The notes under the pieces were generated by a model. That model was not told the origin of the DNA. It was given only the letters and a program-made list of their open reading frames with translations, and did not search any database. Of a DNA stretch of 64,000 nucleotides, positions 41,840 to 49,895 are shown one piece after another. The stretch comes from Noviherbaspirillum pedocola (GTDB lineage Bacteria; Pseudomonadota; Gammaproteobacteria; Burkholderiales; Burkholderiaceae_D): assembly GCF_016632335.1 (NCBI RefSeq), contig NZ_JAEPBG010000006.1, positions 248,001 to 312,000 on the forward strand. The letters run 5' to 3'. The number at the start of each line of letters is the position of its first letter. Position 1 is the first letter of the stretch. The position numbers and the translations under genes were made by a program.

Positions 41840-42070
41840 ATGGCGACGAAGAAACGAACCGATAACACGAGCACAGAGCGCAGCGAGCGTCTGAATGAGA
41901 ACATCAAGGCCGCAGGTGGCGCCGGTTTCATGGTGCGTTTTCCCACCGCGGAAGAATTCGGCCGACTGCAGGACTTGATCGCATGGGGATATGGCACCAA
42001 CCGCAACGATGTGCTGCGAAAGTTGGTCGCGGATAAGCACGCGGCTATGAGGAAAAAGCGGTCGCCCTAA
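41840..42070 (+). CDS. Small ribbon-helix-helix-like regulator
   Basis: A 76-residue protein beginning MATKKRTDNTSTERSERLNE. The basic N-terminus, then a strand-like GFMVRFPTAEEFGRLQDLI and helix RNDVLRKLVADKHAAMRKK, fit an Arc/MetJ-type ribbon-helix-helix DNA-binding protein. There is little ribosome-site signal, but a -10 site lies 31 bp upstream, so the start is constrained. It is a plausible repressor of its own promoter and of the matching promoter at 43495-43522. Confidence 0.5.
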   Translation: MATKKRTDNTSTERSERLNENIKAAGGAGFMVRFPTAEEFGRLQDLIAWGYGTNRNDVLRKLVADKHAAMRKKRSP

Positions 42071-42109
42071 CGGCCCGAGGGGGGCCTGCCACGGTTGACC
42101 GCGCCATCG

Positions 42110-43243
42110 CTACGCGCTCGGCGGCGCCTTCAATCCGAAAAGCTTGGCGCGATCGTACGACACCATCACCTTGGCCTTCGGGATCACGGCAGTAATGGCG
42201 AATTTCCCCTGCGCGGTGTCGCGCGGCACTGGCTCGCCCAGCGGCATGCCATCCGGATTCACGAGGCTGCATACCAGTGGCGTGTGCGCTTGCAGCCCGC
42301 GCCGCACCACCACCGCGCTTTCGCCGTTGGCGAGCTTGACGTGGCTTCCTGGCGGATAGATGCCGATTTCCTTGATCAGCGTGCCGGCAAGCGACTGATC
42401 GAGACGCGCATCCTGCAACAGTTCCCTCGCGGCGATCTGAGGCGGCTTGGCGTCGCGGTAGGCGCGCGCGGATACCTTGGCCAGATAGATGTCGGCATGG
42501 TGTACAAGCTGCGCGATGGCCGAGGAACTTGTCCCGGACTCCAGATCTTCGGGATGGTGCTCCTCCACCGCGCAAAGCCAGTCGGCATCGTGCACGCCCA
42601 TCGCCTCGAGTACCGCCCTGCTGCGTGCGCCGTGATTGCGCAGGACCTGTCGCTGCGCCGCGGTGATGGGTTGGGTTTGCGCGGCAAGCGACGCCTGCGC
42701 CTTCAGGATCGCGATATTCATGGTGAGCGCGCACCGGCAGACGTTGCTCCTGTCCTGCGCGCTCCATTCCAGCCTGGCCGCCATGATCGAGCACAGCGCA
42801 GCTACGCGAAGATGGTGGGCAACGACATAGTGGCTCATGTCCATCTGCGTCATCTCGAAGATCAGCACGTCCGGCTTTTTCGCGGCCAGCGCGACGATAC
42901 GCTCGCCCAGGTGCATCACCTCGTCCACATGCGCCGCAGTCTGCGCGCCGATATGCCGGCAGTCGTCCATGAAGGCGAGCGTGAGCCGGGCAAAGCTCCT
43001 GCTGACTTCCTCCCATTCGAGAAAAGGGTCAAACACCTGCCGCTTGAGGTCGGGCTTGGGCTTGGCGACTTCCTGCGCATTCGCGTACATGCCCTTCTCA
43101 AGCAGGTGTGCGAGCTGGGTCTCGCTGATGATGACGAATCCGCGATGCAGCAGCAGCTGGCCCTTCGCTGAAAACACGTCCCATGGCAGCGGTTGATGGA
43201 CCCTGACCTGATCGGGGCCGATCTCGCATAACCGGATTTCCAT
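42110..43243 (-). CDS. Degenerate HD-GYP-like protein
   Basis: A 377-residue protein starting MEIRLCEIGPDQVRVHQPL (43243) after GGGAG. The N-terminus and spacing resemble the DUF3391-HD-GYP phosphodiesterases. Where the HD-GYP core should read HD and HHExxDGxGYP, here the helices read ALTMNIAILKAQ and VEEHHPEDLESG, so metal and substrate residues appear lost. It ends in a beta-barrel-like region (GSHVKLANGESAVVV, AVIPKAKVMVSYDRAK). A cyclic-di-GMP-binding or scaffold role without catalysis is inferred. Confidence 0.65.
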   Translation of the reverse strand: MEIRLCEIGPDQVRVHQPLPWDVFSAKGQLLLHRGFVIISETQLAHLLEKGMYANAQEVAKPKPDLKRQVFDPFLEWEEVSRSFARLTLAFMDDCRHIGAQTAAHVDEVMHLGERIVALAAKKPDVLIFEMTQMDMSHYVVAHHLRVAALCSIMAARLEWSAQDRSNVCRCALTMNIAILKAQASLAAQTQPITAAQRQVLRNHGARSRAVLEAMGVHDADWLCAVEEHHPEDLESGTSSSAIAQLVHHADIYLAKVSARAYRDAKPPQIAARELLQDARLDQSLAGTLIKEIGIYPPGSHVKLANGESAVVVRRGLQAHTPLVCSLVNPDGMPLGEPVPRDTAQGKFAITAVIPKAKVMVSYDRAKLFGLKAPPSA

Positions 43244-43494
43244 ACAGCTCCCTCTGACAACGCCGTTGATGAGTAGAGATGCCGACTGCAGTAAAGACCG
43301 CATCGTGGAATGCGCACCGACCATTTGTTGGAATTCGTTCTTGTGGCAAGCAGCCCGGCCGGTGCAGGCTATGCGCGCTGTTTTTCATGTTGCCATAAGA
43401 AAACTTCACCGACAACCCGCAACGTCTGCTTCAACACCCGCGCCTGCAAATCGTCTTGCACCGTACCGAAATGGCGACATGCCGTGCGCTCGGG

Positions 43495-43522
43495 TTGACG
43501 CCGTTGATATCAACGCTATACT
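43495..43522 (+). promoter_or_regulatory. Promoter with palindromic operator upstream of the Mom-like operon
   Basis: -35 TTGACG (43495-43500), 16-bp spacer, -10 TATACT (43517-43522). The spacer contains the perfect 14-bp palindrome CGTTGATATCAACG (43502-43515), placed as a repressor site would be. It drives the three genes 43566-45135 and closely matches the site at 41789-41809. The remainder of the 43244-43565 gap shows no gene. Confidence 0.65.
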
Positions 43523-43565
43523 TGAATCCATCGATGCGCACACGCATCCAAGCCGAGGAATGACG

Positions 43566-43886
43566 ATGGGCTATGACAATCCGCTTTTCCAACTGCCGGC
43601 AGCGAAGAAGCTGCTCGAGCTTCCGCTGGCGCAGCGCATGGAGATTGCCGCGCTGTTCTCCGAACTGCGTGTCCAGGCCAATGAGCAAGCCGAGAACGCG
43701 TGGGCCAGGCGTAAAAGTCCGATGGCCGCCTACTGGCGCGCGACAAGCACTTATTGCCGCCACTACTCGCACCTGCTGCGTCAAAAAGACCCGCGGGTGC
43801 TGCGTGCGGCGCGCACTGAAGCCGGTGCTGACGATATCGGCGCAGGCGACTCCTTGGGTCAGCTCCTGCAGCAGGATGCGCCATGA
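43566..43886 (+). CDS. Unknown protein, first gene of the Mom-like operon
   Basis: A 106-residue helical protein (MGYDNPLFQLPAAKKLLELP) starting at 43566, where GAGGA is seven bases upstream; an ATG two codons earlier is too close. Contains RMEIAALFSELRVQANEQAE and HLLRQKDPRVLRAARTEAG, typical of all-helical island proteins. It overlaps the next gene by four bases (ATGA). Confidence 0.5.
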   Translation: MGYDNPLFQLPAAKKLLELPLAQRMEIAALFSELRVQANEQAENAWARRKSPMAAYWRATSTYCRHYSHLLRQKDPRVLRAARTEAGADDIGAGDSLGQLLQQDAP

Positions 43887-44263
43887 GGGGCAACCACCAT
43901 ATCGTCGGCCGCAACGAAGCGCCGGAGTGGCCCGCTATCCATATCGCCTCGGATGGAGAGCGCGTCATCCTCGCGCGGTACCGCATCGCGCCGGTGAGCC
44001 TTGCCGCAGTCGCGTGGCTCGACGACAAGGACCGCGCAATGTGCGCCAAGCGCCGCCCAGTTGGCATCTATCGCGGCGACGAACTGGTCGCAATTGCCCG
44101 CGACGTCTTTTCGGTGGATGAAACGAAAGTCTATCTGGCCAACGGCATGCGCAGGAAGGTCTTGTTCGGTGTGGCTGGCGAAGAGTTGACGAACTATGAC
44201 CGCTCGATCCTTGTGGTCCATGAAATGCTATGTGAAGCATCGCTGACGGAGGACTGCCAGTGA
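43883..44263 (+). CDS. Unknown protein, second gene of the Mom-like operon
   Basis: A 126-residue protein with strand-rich segments (WPAIHIASDGERVILARYRI, RRPVGIYRGDELVAIARDVF) and a Cys/Glu-rich end (MLCEASLTEDCQ). It overlaps both neighbours by four bases. In phage Mu, mom is preceded and activated by the overlapping small gene com. This protein lacks Com's zinc finger, so only the position is similar. Confidence 0.5.
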   Translation: MRGNHHIVGRNEAPEWPAIHIASDGERVILARYRIAPVSLAAVAWLDDKDRAMCAKRRPVGIYRGDELVAIARDVFSVDETKVYLANGMRRKVLFGVAGEELTNYDRSILVVHEMLCEASLTEDCQ

Positions 44264-45135
44264 CGGAAACCCGACCGCTATTTTCACGCGATCAGCTCTG
44301 CCAGCGCTGGACCAGGAAGCGCGTCAGCTTTCGCCCGGCGGGAGAGCCTTTCAACACCTCGCGACATGAAGTCGTGCTGATCGGCGAGGCAGAAGCAAAG
44401 GCATTTTGCGGCGCACACCACTACTCGGGCTCGATGCCGCCGGCGCGTGTGCGAGTCGGCATGATGCGCAAGATGCCGTTCCAGCGCGACGAATTGGTTG
44501 GACTTGCCCTGTTCTCGGTGCCGATGCAGGCAGCATCCCTGTCGAAGTGGCTGAAGGCCGATATGGAGACCGGCGTCGAGTGCGGACGATTTCTGTGCAC
44601 CGACGTTGTCGAAGGTAATGGCGAGTCCTTCCTGATCGCCGCTGCGAATCGCATCCTGGCGCGTGAAACGCGCATCACGTCTGTTTTAGCCTACGCAGAC
44701 CCGCTGCCGCGCTATGATGAAGACGCCAACCTCATCAAATATGGGCATGTTGGCGTGATTTACATGGCGTCAAACGCACGCCTGTTGGGACGTTCGAAGC
44801 CCCGCACGTTAATCATCACTCCAAGCGGCCATGTCGTGTCCGAACGGTCGCTGGCAAAAATCCGTAAGCAGGAATCAGGGTCTGCCTATGCCTATCGCCA
44901 GCTGCTCGTCGCGGGCGCACCTGAACGGCGCTTCGGAGAAGACCCTGCAGATTATGTGACGCGGGCTCTTGCCGAAGGTCCGTTTCGCCGCCTGCCGCAT
45001 CCGGGGAACTACGTGTACGGCTGGAGTTGCGGCAACCGGCTTGAGCGGCGCATGGTGAACAATCGGCTGGGCGAAGGCCTGCCGTATCCAGGCAGACCTA
45101 TTCCCCATAGCGAAAGCGTGACCGCGGTAACGTAA
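44260..45135 (+). CDS. Mom-like DNA-modification protein (GNAT fold)
   Basis: A 291-residue protein with a GTG start (44260) and a GGAGG site. Characteristic segments are HHYSGSMPPARVRVGM (53-68), LVGLALFSVP, ECGRFLC (107-113), VLAYADPLPR and GHVGVIYMASNARLLGRS. Together they match the pattern of phage Mu Mom and relatives, which carbamoylmethylate adenine to shield DNA from restriction. The C-terminal RHHSGSAYA-free tail differs from Mu, so the exact modification is unknown. It is the last of three overlapping genes under a palindrome-bearing promoter. Identification is by pattern recall without a search. Confidence 0.55.
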   Translation: MTETRPLFSRDQLCQRWTRKRVSFRPAGEPFNTSRHEVVLIGEAEAKAFCGAHHYSGSMPPARVRVGMMRKMPFQRDELVGLALFSVPMQAASLSKWLKADMETGVECGRFLCTDVVEGNGESFLIAAANRILARETRITSVLAYADPLPRYDEDANLIKYGHVGVIYMASNARLLGRSKPRTLIITPSGHVVSERSLAKIRKQESGSAYAYRQLLVAGAPERRFGEDPADYVTRALAEGPFRRLPHPGNYVYGWSCGNRLERRMVNNRLGEGLPYPGRPIPHSESVTAVT

Positions 45136-45187
45136 GCAATGAGAACGGTTGCGCTGCGCTCGGCTACGTGCGCGCACAACTTCAGCG

Positions 45188-45718
45188 TCAGACCGACACG
45201 TTGATCGTTGAACCCGTAGTGCTGGTCTGCGTGGTGGAAGCAGAGGCGCTATAGGTTGCCATCTCGTCCTGCGTCGAGCTGGAAGACGTGGAGGATTCGG
45301 CTGACTCGGTCTTGTGGCCGTGGTGATGGTGGCCGCCCTGAACGTGTTGCGTACCTTGGGCGCCGTGCGTCGGGCCATTAGCTTCAGCCGCCTTATGGTC
45401 CTGCTGAAGCTTCGCCAGCGCCTGTTTCGCGGCATCAGCGTCCCCGCTCTGAAGCGCCTGGCCGATCGCGGCCATATCCTGAACCCGTTGGCTGGTGCCG
45501 GTGGCGCTGGTAGTCGAACTCGTGGCAGTAGATGCGGACGTGCTGCTGCCGGGTTTGTTCTTTTGCAGCGCGTCGAATGCGGCCTTCGCACTGGTAAGGT
45601 CGCCGCTGTTGATGCTGTCGACCAGAGACTTCATGGCGCTACCACGCGACGATCCCTGGTTCGTGGTGGATGACGGGGACTGGTAAGCCGAGCTTGTCGA
45701 GAGTGCGGAAATAGACAT
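45188..45718 (-). CDS. Low-complexity Ser/Thr-rich protein with His motif
   Basis: A 176-residue protein made of Ser/Thr/Ala-rich stretches, two short helical repeats (SLVDSINSGDLTSAKAAFDA and MAAIGQALQSGDADAAKQAL) and a histidine cluster (GGHHHHGHK). The two similar repeats suggest internal duplication. No signal peptide. Similar proteins occur as uncharacterised genes in Burkholderiales; metal binding is only a guess from the histidines. Confidence 0.55.
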   Translation of the reverse strand: MSISALSTSSAYQSPSSTTNQGSSRGSAMKSLVDSINSGDLTSAKAAFDALQKNKPGSSTSASTATSSTTSATGTSQRVQDMAAIGQALQSGDADAAKQALAKLQQDHKAAEANGPTHGAQGTQHVQGGHHHHGHKTESAESSTSSSSTQDEMATYSASASTTQTSTTGSTINVSV

Positions 45719-45970
45719 GGTGTTCCTCTTGATGGGTTTTCAGGAGCGCCGACCGCCTGATGCCGGTTGGCGCTGTGACCTTCTATCGGCATGCCCGGCA
45801 AAAGCTTGCGTCTGACATTAAGGCCTTTACACAACTTTACATATCCCGGTACCGGTCGGGGCATGACTGCTGCATCGTTTGCCCGCGCTTTTGCCGCTGC
45901 CGGGCGCTGCGCATGTGTCACTCTTGCATCTTGCCGACATCGCAGCAGTGCTGCGTTAACAATTCCGGAA

Positions 45971-46444
45971 ATGAAAAACAAACTGAACCGGCTGGTGCAG
46001 AAACTTGCCCTTGGCGGACTGCTCGGCGCCTTCTTCGGCACCTGCGCCGTCCTGACGATAGACCTCTTTTCGACATCGTTCCTGCATCGCTACGGCATTG
46101 CGGTGATCGGAATGTCGATCATCCTGTTGGCGGTTGCCGCCGCGCTCTGCCCCGAATGGATGTTCCGCCTTTATGGCGCAAGCGCGGATGTCATGACATT
46201 GCGGCGTGAGCCGCCGGAGACGGTGCTATCCCGCCTGCGATACGTCATTGGGCAGACCGAGGGCGGACTGGACGCACGCATCAACGCCTGCATCGAGATG
46301 CGTGCCCTGCTCGCTGCGTCGGCGCCTGAGCTACTGGCCGCGCATTCCAACCTGTTGGATTGGCTCGCCGCCAACGAGCGCTACCTGCGGCAAATTGCGA
46401 GTGCACTGCCCCGCGAGCGCAACGCACCGCGGAATCCTTCCTAA
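45971..46444 (+). CDS. Small membrane protein, unknown
   Basis: A 157-residue protein (MKNKLNRLVQKLALGGLLGA) with two membrane helices in the first 65 residues (LGGLLGAFFGTCAVLTIDLF, IAVIGMSIILLAVAAALC) and a helical cytoplasmic part with repeated Leu/Ala. Start at 45971 by hydrophobic pattern; GGAA lies just before. No family recognised. Confidence 0.5.
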   Translation: MKNKLNRLVQKLALGGLLGAFFGTCAVLTIDLFSTSFLHRYGIAVIGMSIILLAVAAALCPEWMFRLYGASADVMTLRREPPETVLSRLRYVIGQTEGGLDARINACIEMRALLAASAPELLAAHSNLLDWLAANERYLRQIASALPRERNAPRNPS

Positions 46445-46522
46445 AACGCGAGCGACTTGCCGCCCCGTTGTTTCCATCCATAAATAAAATTGTTGCCCTG
46501 GACTCCTCTACAGGTGCAACAA

Positions 46523-47473
46523 ATGATTCGATTCATCGCCACGCTCGCCCTCGTCTGCGCTGCCGCGAGCGCAAGCGCGTTTTCGCTCGGCTCGCGCCAT
46601 GCGCTGGTCATCGACGCGCAGTCCGGTGAAGTGCTGCTGGAGAAGTCGCCCGATTCGGTGGTACCGATTGCCTCGCTTACGAAGCTGATGACCGCCATGG
46701 TAGTGCTCGATGCGATGCCAGACATGGATGAGCAGGTCGAAATCACCGATGACGACGTCGACACGCTGAAGCACAGTTCGTCGCGCGTCCCGGTGGGCGC
46801 GGTACTGCCACGGCGCACGCTGCTCGAGCTGGCCTTGATGTCGTCGGATAACCGAGCTGCGCATGCACTGGCCCGCACCTACCCGGGCGGCATGCAAGCC
46901 TTTCTGGACCAGGTCCATGCCAAGCAGCAGGAAATCGGCATGGAACATACCGTGCTCATCGAGCCGACCGGCTTGTCTCCGCACAACCGCTCTACGGCGC
47001 AGGACGTGGCCAGGATGGCACTGGCCGCCAGCAACTATCCGCAGATCCGGGAAATCACCACTTCCGCTGCAGATGACATCGAAATCAATGGCGCGGATCG
47101 ACCGTTCCACAACACGAACAGGTTTGTGGGCAATGCAAAGTGGAACATCCTGCTTTCAAAAACTGGCTATACCCGTGAGGCGGGGCGGTGCATCGTCATG
47201 CATGTGCATGCCGCCGGCCGCAACGCGATCATGGTGCTGCTCAATGCCAGCGAGACGGTCGTACGCTCCACGGATGCAATCAAGTTGCGAAGCCTTGTCG
47301 ATGGCTCGCCGTTTCTGGAAGCCTCGTACACACCGCCGTTGCCGAAGGTGCGGCTTCATCACGTCGTTGGGGTGGTAAAGACCAGTCACCACCGCCACAT
47401 GGAAGCCGTGCATGCGCGCGCACAGCACCATGCGGGCAGGCATGCCGCTACGCGGCACAAGCACAAGCGATGA
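46523..47473 (+). CDS. pbpG: D-alanyl-D-alanine endopeptidase (penicillin-binding protein 7 family)
   Basis: A 316-residue secreted protein with a signal peptide (FIATLALVCAAASASAF). All three serine DD-peptidase motifs are present: SLTK (S51-K54), SDN (108-110) and KTG in LLSKTGYT. The tail after about residue 275 is His/Arg-rich and probably not catalytic. It should act on periplasmic murein cross-links. The strand and position give no operon partner. Confidence 0.9.
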   Translation: MIRFIATLALVCAAASASAFSLGSRHALVIDAQSGEVLLEKSPDSVVPIASLTKLMTAMVVLDAMPDMDEQVEITDDDVDTLKHSSSRVPVGAVLPRRTLLELALMSSDNRAAHALARTYPGGMQAFLDQVHAKQQEIGMEHTVLIEPTGLSPHNRSTAQDVARMALAASNYPQIREITTSAADDIEINGADRPFHNTNRFVGNAKWNILLSKTGYTREAGRCIVMHVHAAGRNAIMVLLNASETVVRSTDAIKLRSLVDGSPFLEASYTPPLPKVRLHHVVGVVKTSHHRHMEAVHARAQHHAGRHAATRHKHKR

Positions 47474-47498
47474 ATCTGCATTGAATCGGCCCGGTGGG

Positions 47499-47693
47499 CT
47501 ACCGCACAGGACGCGGCGGCTTGCGCTGTGCCAGACAGCGATTGCAGGTGAACTGCATCTGCCTGCCCCGCGGGATGAATGTGCCTTCGGTAATCGGCAC
47601 CATGCCGCCATGATTGACGCAGGAACGCCTTTCGACGGTGGCAGGCTGCGAGGTCTCGGCGGTAGCGGCAGGGGACGGATCTGGATGCGTCAT
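47499..47693 (-). CDS. Small zinc-finger-like protein
   Basis: A 64-residue protein (MTHPDPSPAATAETSQPATV) whose second half has CVNHGG and CNRC, a possible C2H-C2 zinc site, and a proline/arginine tail. A longer form (start 47756) is open but looks non-coding. The function is unknown. Confidence 0.4.
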   Translation of the reverse strand: MTHPDPSPAATAETSQPATVERRSCVNHGGMVPITEGTFIPRGRQMQFTCNRCLAQRKPPRPVR

Positions 47694-47730
47694 GGCGAAA
47701 GGCTGCGATATGGTTGAAGGAAACTCCGGC

Positions 47731-48003
47731 CTACTTGCCGGGGATCTGAGCGGCATTCGCGGCGCGCGGGCGGCTACGTTCCCATTCCCGGCGAAATTGC
47801 CACGCTCTGTTTGTCAGAACCACGCACAGCAACTCGGCCAGTATGCCGGTCCAGTGAAACCCCGCTGCGGCAAACAGCACCGAGACCAGGATCAGGAATA
47901 GCGCAAAGTAGCGAAAACGGGATTGGCTCGCAGGCACGGTCGCCCATACCGCGGTCGTATTCAGTGCCGCAGCGACCATCCAGAAGCCAGCGGATATATG
48001 CAT
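47731..48003 (-). CDS. Small membrane protein
   Basis: A 90-residue protein with about three hydrophobic helices (MHISAGFWMVAAALNTTAVW, YFALFLILVSVLFAAAGF, GILAELLCVVLTNRA) and a basic tail. It is 37 bp upstream of the zinc-finger-like gene on the same strand. Not recognised. Confidence 0.5.
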   Translation of the reverse strand: MHISAGFWMVAAALNTTAVWATVPASQSRFRYFALFLILVSVLFAAAGFHWTGILAELLCVVLTNRAWQFRREWERSRPRAANAAQIPGK

Positions 48004-48080
48004 GCGATTCCCAGATTAGATTGGTGTCACGTGAAGGTATGGCGGCGGGTACGGCTTCACAACGACCATCATCCGCACCA

Positions 48081-48485
48081 TCACAGTTGCGGCGGCCGGC
48101 CCGTGACGACGTAGGCGATCAGCTTTTCCAGGCGCGTGGGCGTCTCAATCCAGCCAACAGGCGCGTCGTCGATCGCAGTGTTATGGGTGCTCAGCCACTG
48201 GCGCATCAGCGTGTCCTCCGGGAATTTTAAGCGTAGCGCGTCGAACAGTTCGACAAGCAGTGTGGAACGCTTCCAGCGCTCCTCTTCGCTGCGCCGAAGC
48301 TGGAACTCCCCGGTCAGCACTCGCGCGGCGACGCTGTTTTGCAGGTTGAGCAAAGCGCCCACCGTCATTGCGGTCAGGCCCATGCTGACTGATGCGCGAC
48401 TCAATTTCGCGGAGAGGTCCGCGGCCTCCTGACGCTTATGGGTAGGCGCCGTCTCGCCGGCGGGGTAGGTAGATGCTGATGCCAT
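48081..48485 (-). CDS. Protein with a MbcA/ParS/Xre-type antitoxin-like C-terminus
   Basis: A 134-residue protein. The C-terminal part (TLMRQWLSTHNTAIDDAPVG, then RLEKLIAYVV) follows the toxin-binding pattern of MbcA/ParS antitoxins (WL..PN..L.G..P). The N-terminal half is helical. No RES toxin is adjacent; the nearest RES gene is 61359-61994 and has its own antitoxin. The similarity is moderate. Confidence 0.45.
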   Translation of the reverse strand: MASASTYPAGETAPTHKRQEAADLSAKLSRASVSMGLTAMTVGALLNLQNSVAARVLTGEFQLRRSEEERWKRSTLLVELFDALRLKFPEDTLMRQWLSTHNTAIDDAPVGWIETPTRLEKLIAYVVTGRPPQL

Positions 48486-48488
48486 TTG

Positions 48489-48830
48489 TTATTCGTCCTC
48501 ATCGACTGTTTTTATTACTGAATGACCGTGCAGGCGCTTGATAGTTCGCTCGCGCTTGGCGGCGTCCTGCGCGCACTCCTGGCTACAGAAAAGACTTGGC
48601 ATGATCTTCGTCGTCACGTTACGCCCTTCTGCGAAGGCAGCGGCCACCTCTGCGGCGGTCAGCGCTACCTCGAATTCCTCCACTGGCGTGCCGCATCCAT
48701 TCAGGCAGGTGCCGTCTGCATTGCGCAGCGACAGGCCGTATTCGCGCGCGGCCGCGTTGAGCTGCTTGGCGATCTGGGAGTCGAGGATTTCCTGTGCGCG
48801 CTGACAGGCATAATCGGCTTCATCGGGCAT
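48489..48830 (-). CDS. C4-type zinc protein, DksA/TraR-like
   Basis: A 113-residue protein with an N-terminal helix (ADYACQRAQEILDSQIAKQL), a CxxxCG and a later CSQEC motif giving four to five cysteines. This combination resembles TraR/DksA-type zinc proteins combined with a DUF2116-like ribbon. It could modulate RNA polymerase or bind nucleic acid. It lies three bases upstream of the antitoxin-like gene, so both are co-transcribed. Confidence 0.5.
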   Translation of the reverse strand: MPDEADYACQRAQEILDSQIAKQLNAAAREYGLSLRNADGTCLNGCGTPVEEFEVALTAAEVAAAFAEGRNVTTKIMPSLFCSQECAQDAAKRERTIKRLHGHSVIKTVDEDE

Positions 48831-48857
48831 GGTCGTCGTCTCCGCGGCAGCGTTCCG

Positions 48858-49886
48858 TCAGCTTACGAGATAGCCGCTGGTGGAAAGGGCCATGTCGTGC
48901 TGAAGTTTGGTGATGCAGGCCTCGGACTGCGTATCCTTGAAGCGGTCCATCGAGGCGATCAACTGGCGCGGCCAACGGTTTTGCTGCGATTGGTGGTTGA
49001 CCAGGTCGGCCAGAAGCGTCAGCGTGCCGGCATCCCACCACACGTCCGACGGCACGCTGACGGAAACGAGTTTGCGGCGAAGGCGGGCGAGGAGCTTGTG
49101 CGACAGCGCAGCGGACCGGGTATCGACGCAACTGTTGCGCACGACCGTAAAGAAGTGATGCGCGCTGCCGCCCTTGGGAAGTTTCGCCATGCACTTCTTA
49201 TGCATGGCCATCAGCAGAAAGGCGAGCTGCAACCGCTCGGCCCAGCCCCACGAAATGTGGGGCGGCGCGAAGGCAACGATTGGCGAGATATGGTACGCGT
49301 CTTCGGCGAGCAAGCCGGCGCGGTAGTAGGCGATTTGCATGATGGAATACAGGCGCATCCATTCCCACGGCCGTAATCGCGTATCCAGCTCGGGATTGCG
49401 GCAGAGGGCTGCCACGTCCCCTAGATTTCTGCCGTCCTTGATGCGGTTTGCAGCGCTCGAAATCATCATCAGGTTCTGCGGCGTATAGCCGCCATCGTTG
49501 ATGATGCGGTCCACCGACCAGTCGCTTCCGCCGAGCGTGCCGACGGTGAGCGGCACGCGCGTAATCGGGCAGTGGGATGAACAGATGCTGTGCAAAAATT
49601 GAGGCGTGACGGCATCGTCGAAGACGCGCCGGCGCAAAAGGGCATTGAAGCGGATCTGCAGCCACTTGCGCACGAAAAGGTCCGTGTCGATGGTGCCGCG
49701 CCGGAAATGCTGCGCGCCCTCGGCATGGCCGCGCAGCACGCACGCCTCCTCATCGCTGGGTGGACGCATGCCGTACGCCGCGTAATCCCAGCCGAGGTTG
49801 TAGCCGATATGCTCAAAGGACAGGCGCTCGGGCGCGGGCTCGGCAACGGCCTGCGGGATGGGTTTGTCAGTGAGCACGGCGGCCAT
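48858..49886 (-). CDS. HNH-like protein with altered catalytic residues
   Basis: A 342-residue protein. Residues about 100-155 resemble an HNH region: CPITRVPLTVG, then DWSVDRIINDGGYTPQNLMM and AANRIKDG. The spacing and the YxPxN-N-K pattern match phage-type HNH endonucleases, but the first histidine of the HNH triad is replaced (SVDRI), so cleavage may be lost or altered. The rest is helical with no recognised domain. The gene follows 49896-50489 by nine bases. Confidence 0.5.
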   Translation of the reverse strand: MAAVLTDKPIPQAVAEPAPERLSFEHIGYNLGWDYAAYGMRPPSDEEACVLRGHAEGAQHFRRGTIDTDLFVRKWLQIRFNALLRRRVFDDAVTPQFLHSICSSHCPITRVPLTVGTLGGSDWSVDRIINDGGYTPQNLMMISSAANRIKDGRNLGDVAALCRNPELDTRLRPWEWMRLYSIMQIAYYRAGLLAEDAYHISPIVAFAPPHISWGWAERLQLAFLLMAMHKKCMAKLPKGGSAHHFFTVVRNSCVDTRSAALSHKLLARLRRKLVSVSVPSDVWWDAGTLTLLADLVNHQSQQNRWPRQLIASMDRFKDTQSEACITKLQHDMALSTSGYLVS

Positions 49887-49895
49887 GATGTTCCC

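Noticed and set aside
45188-45718. His-rich cluster suggesting a metal chaperone such as HypB or UreE
   Set aside because: The rest is low-complexity with no family signature; only the histidines suggest metal binding.
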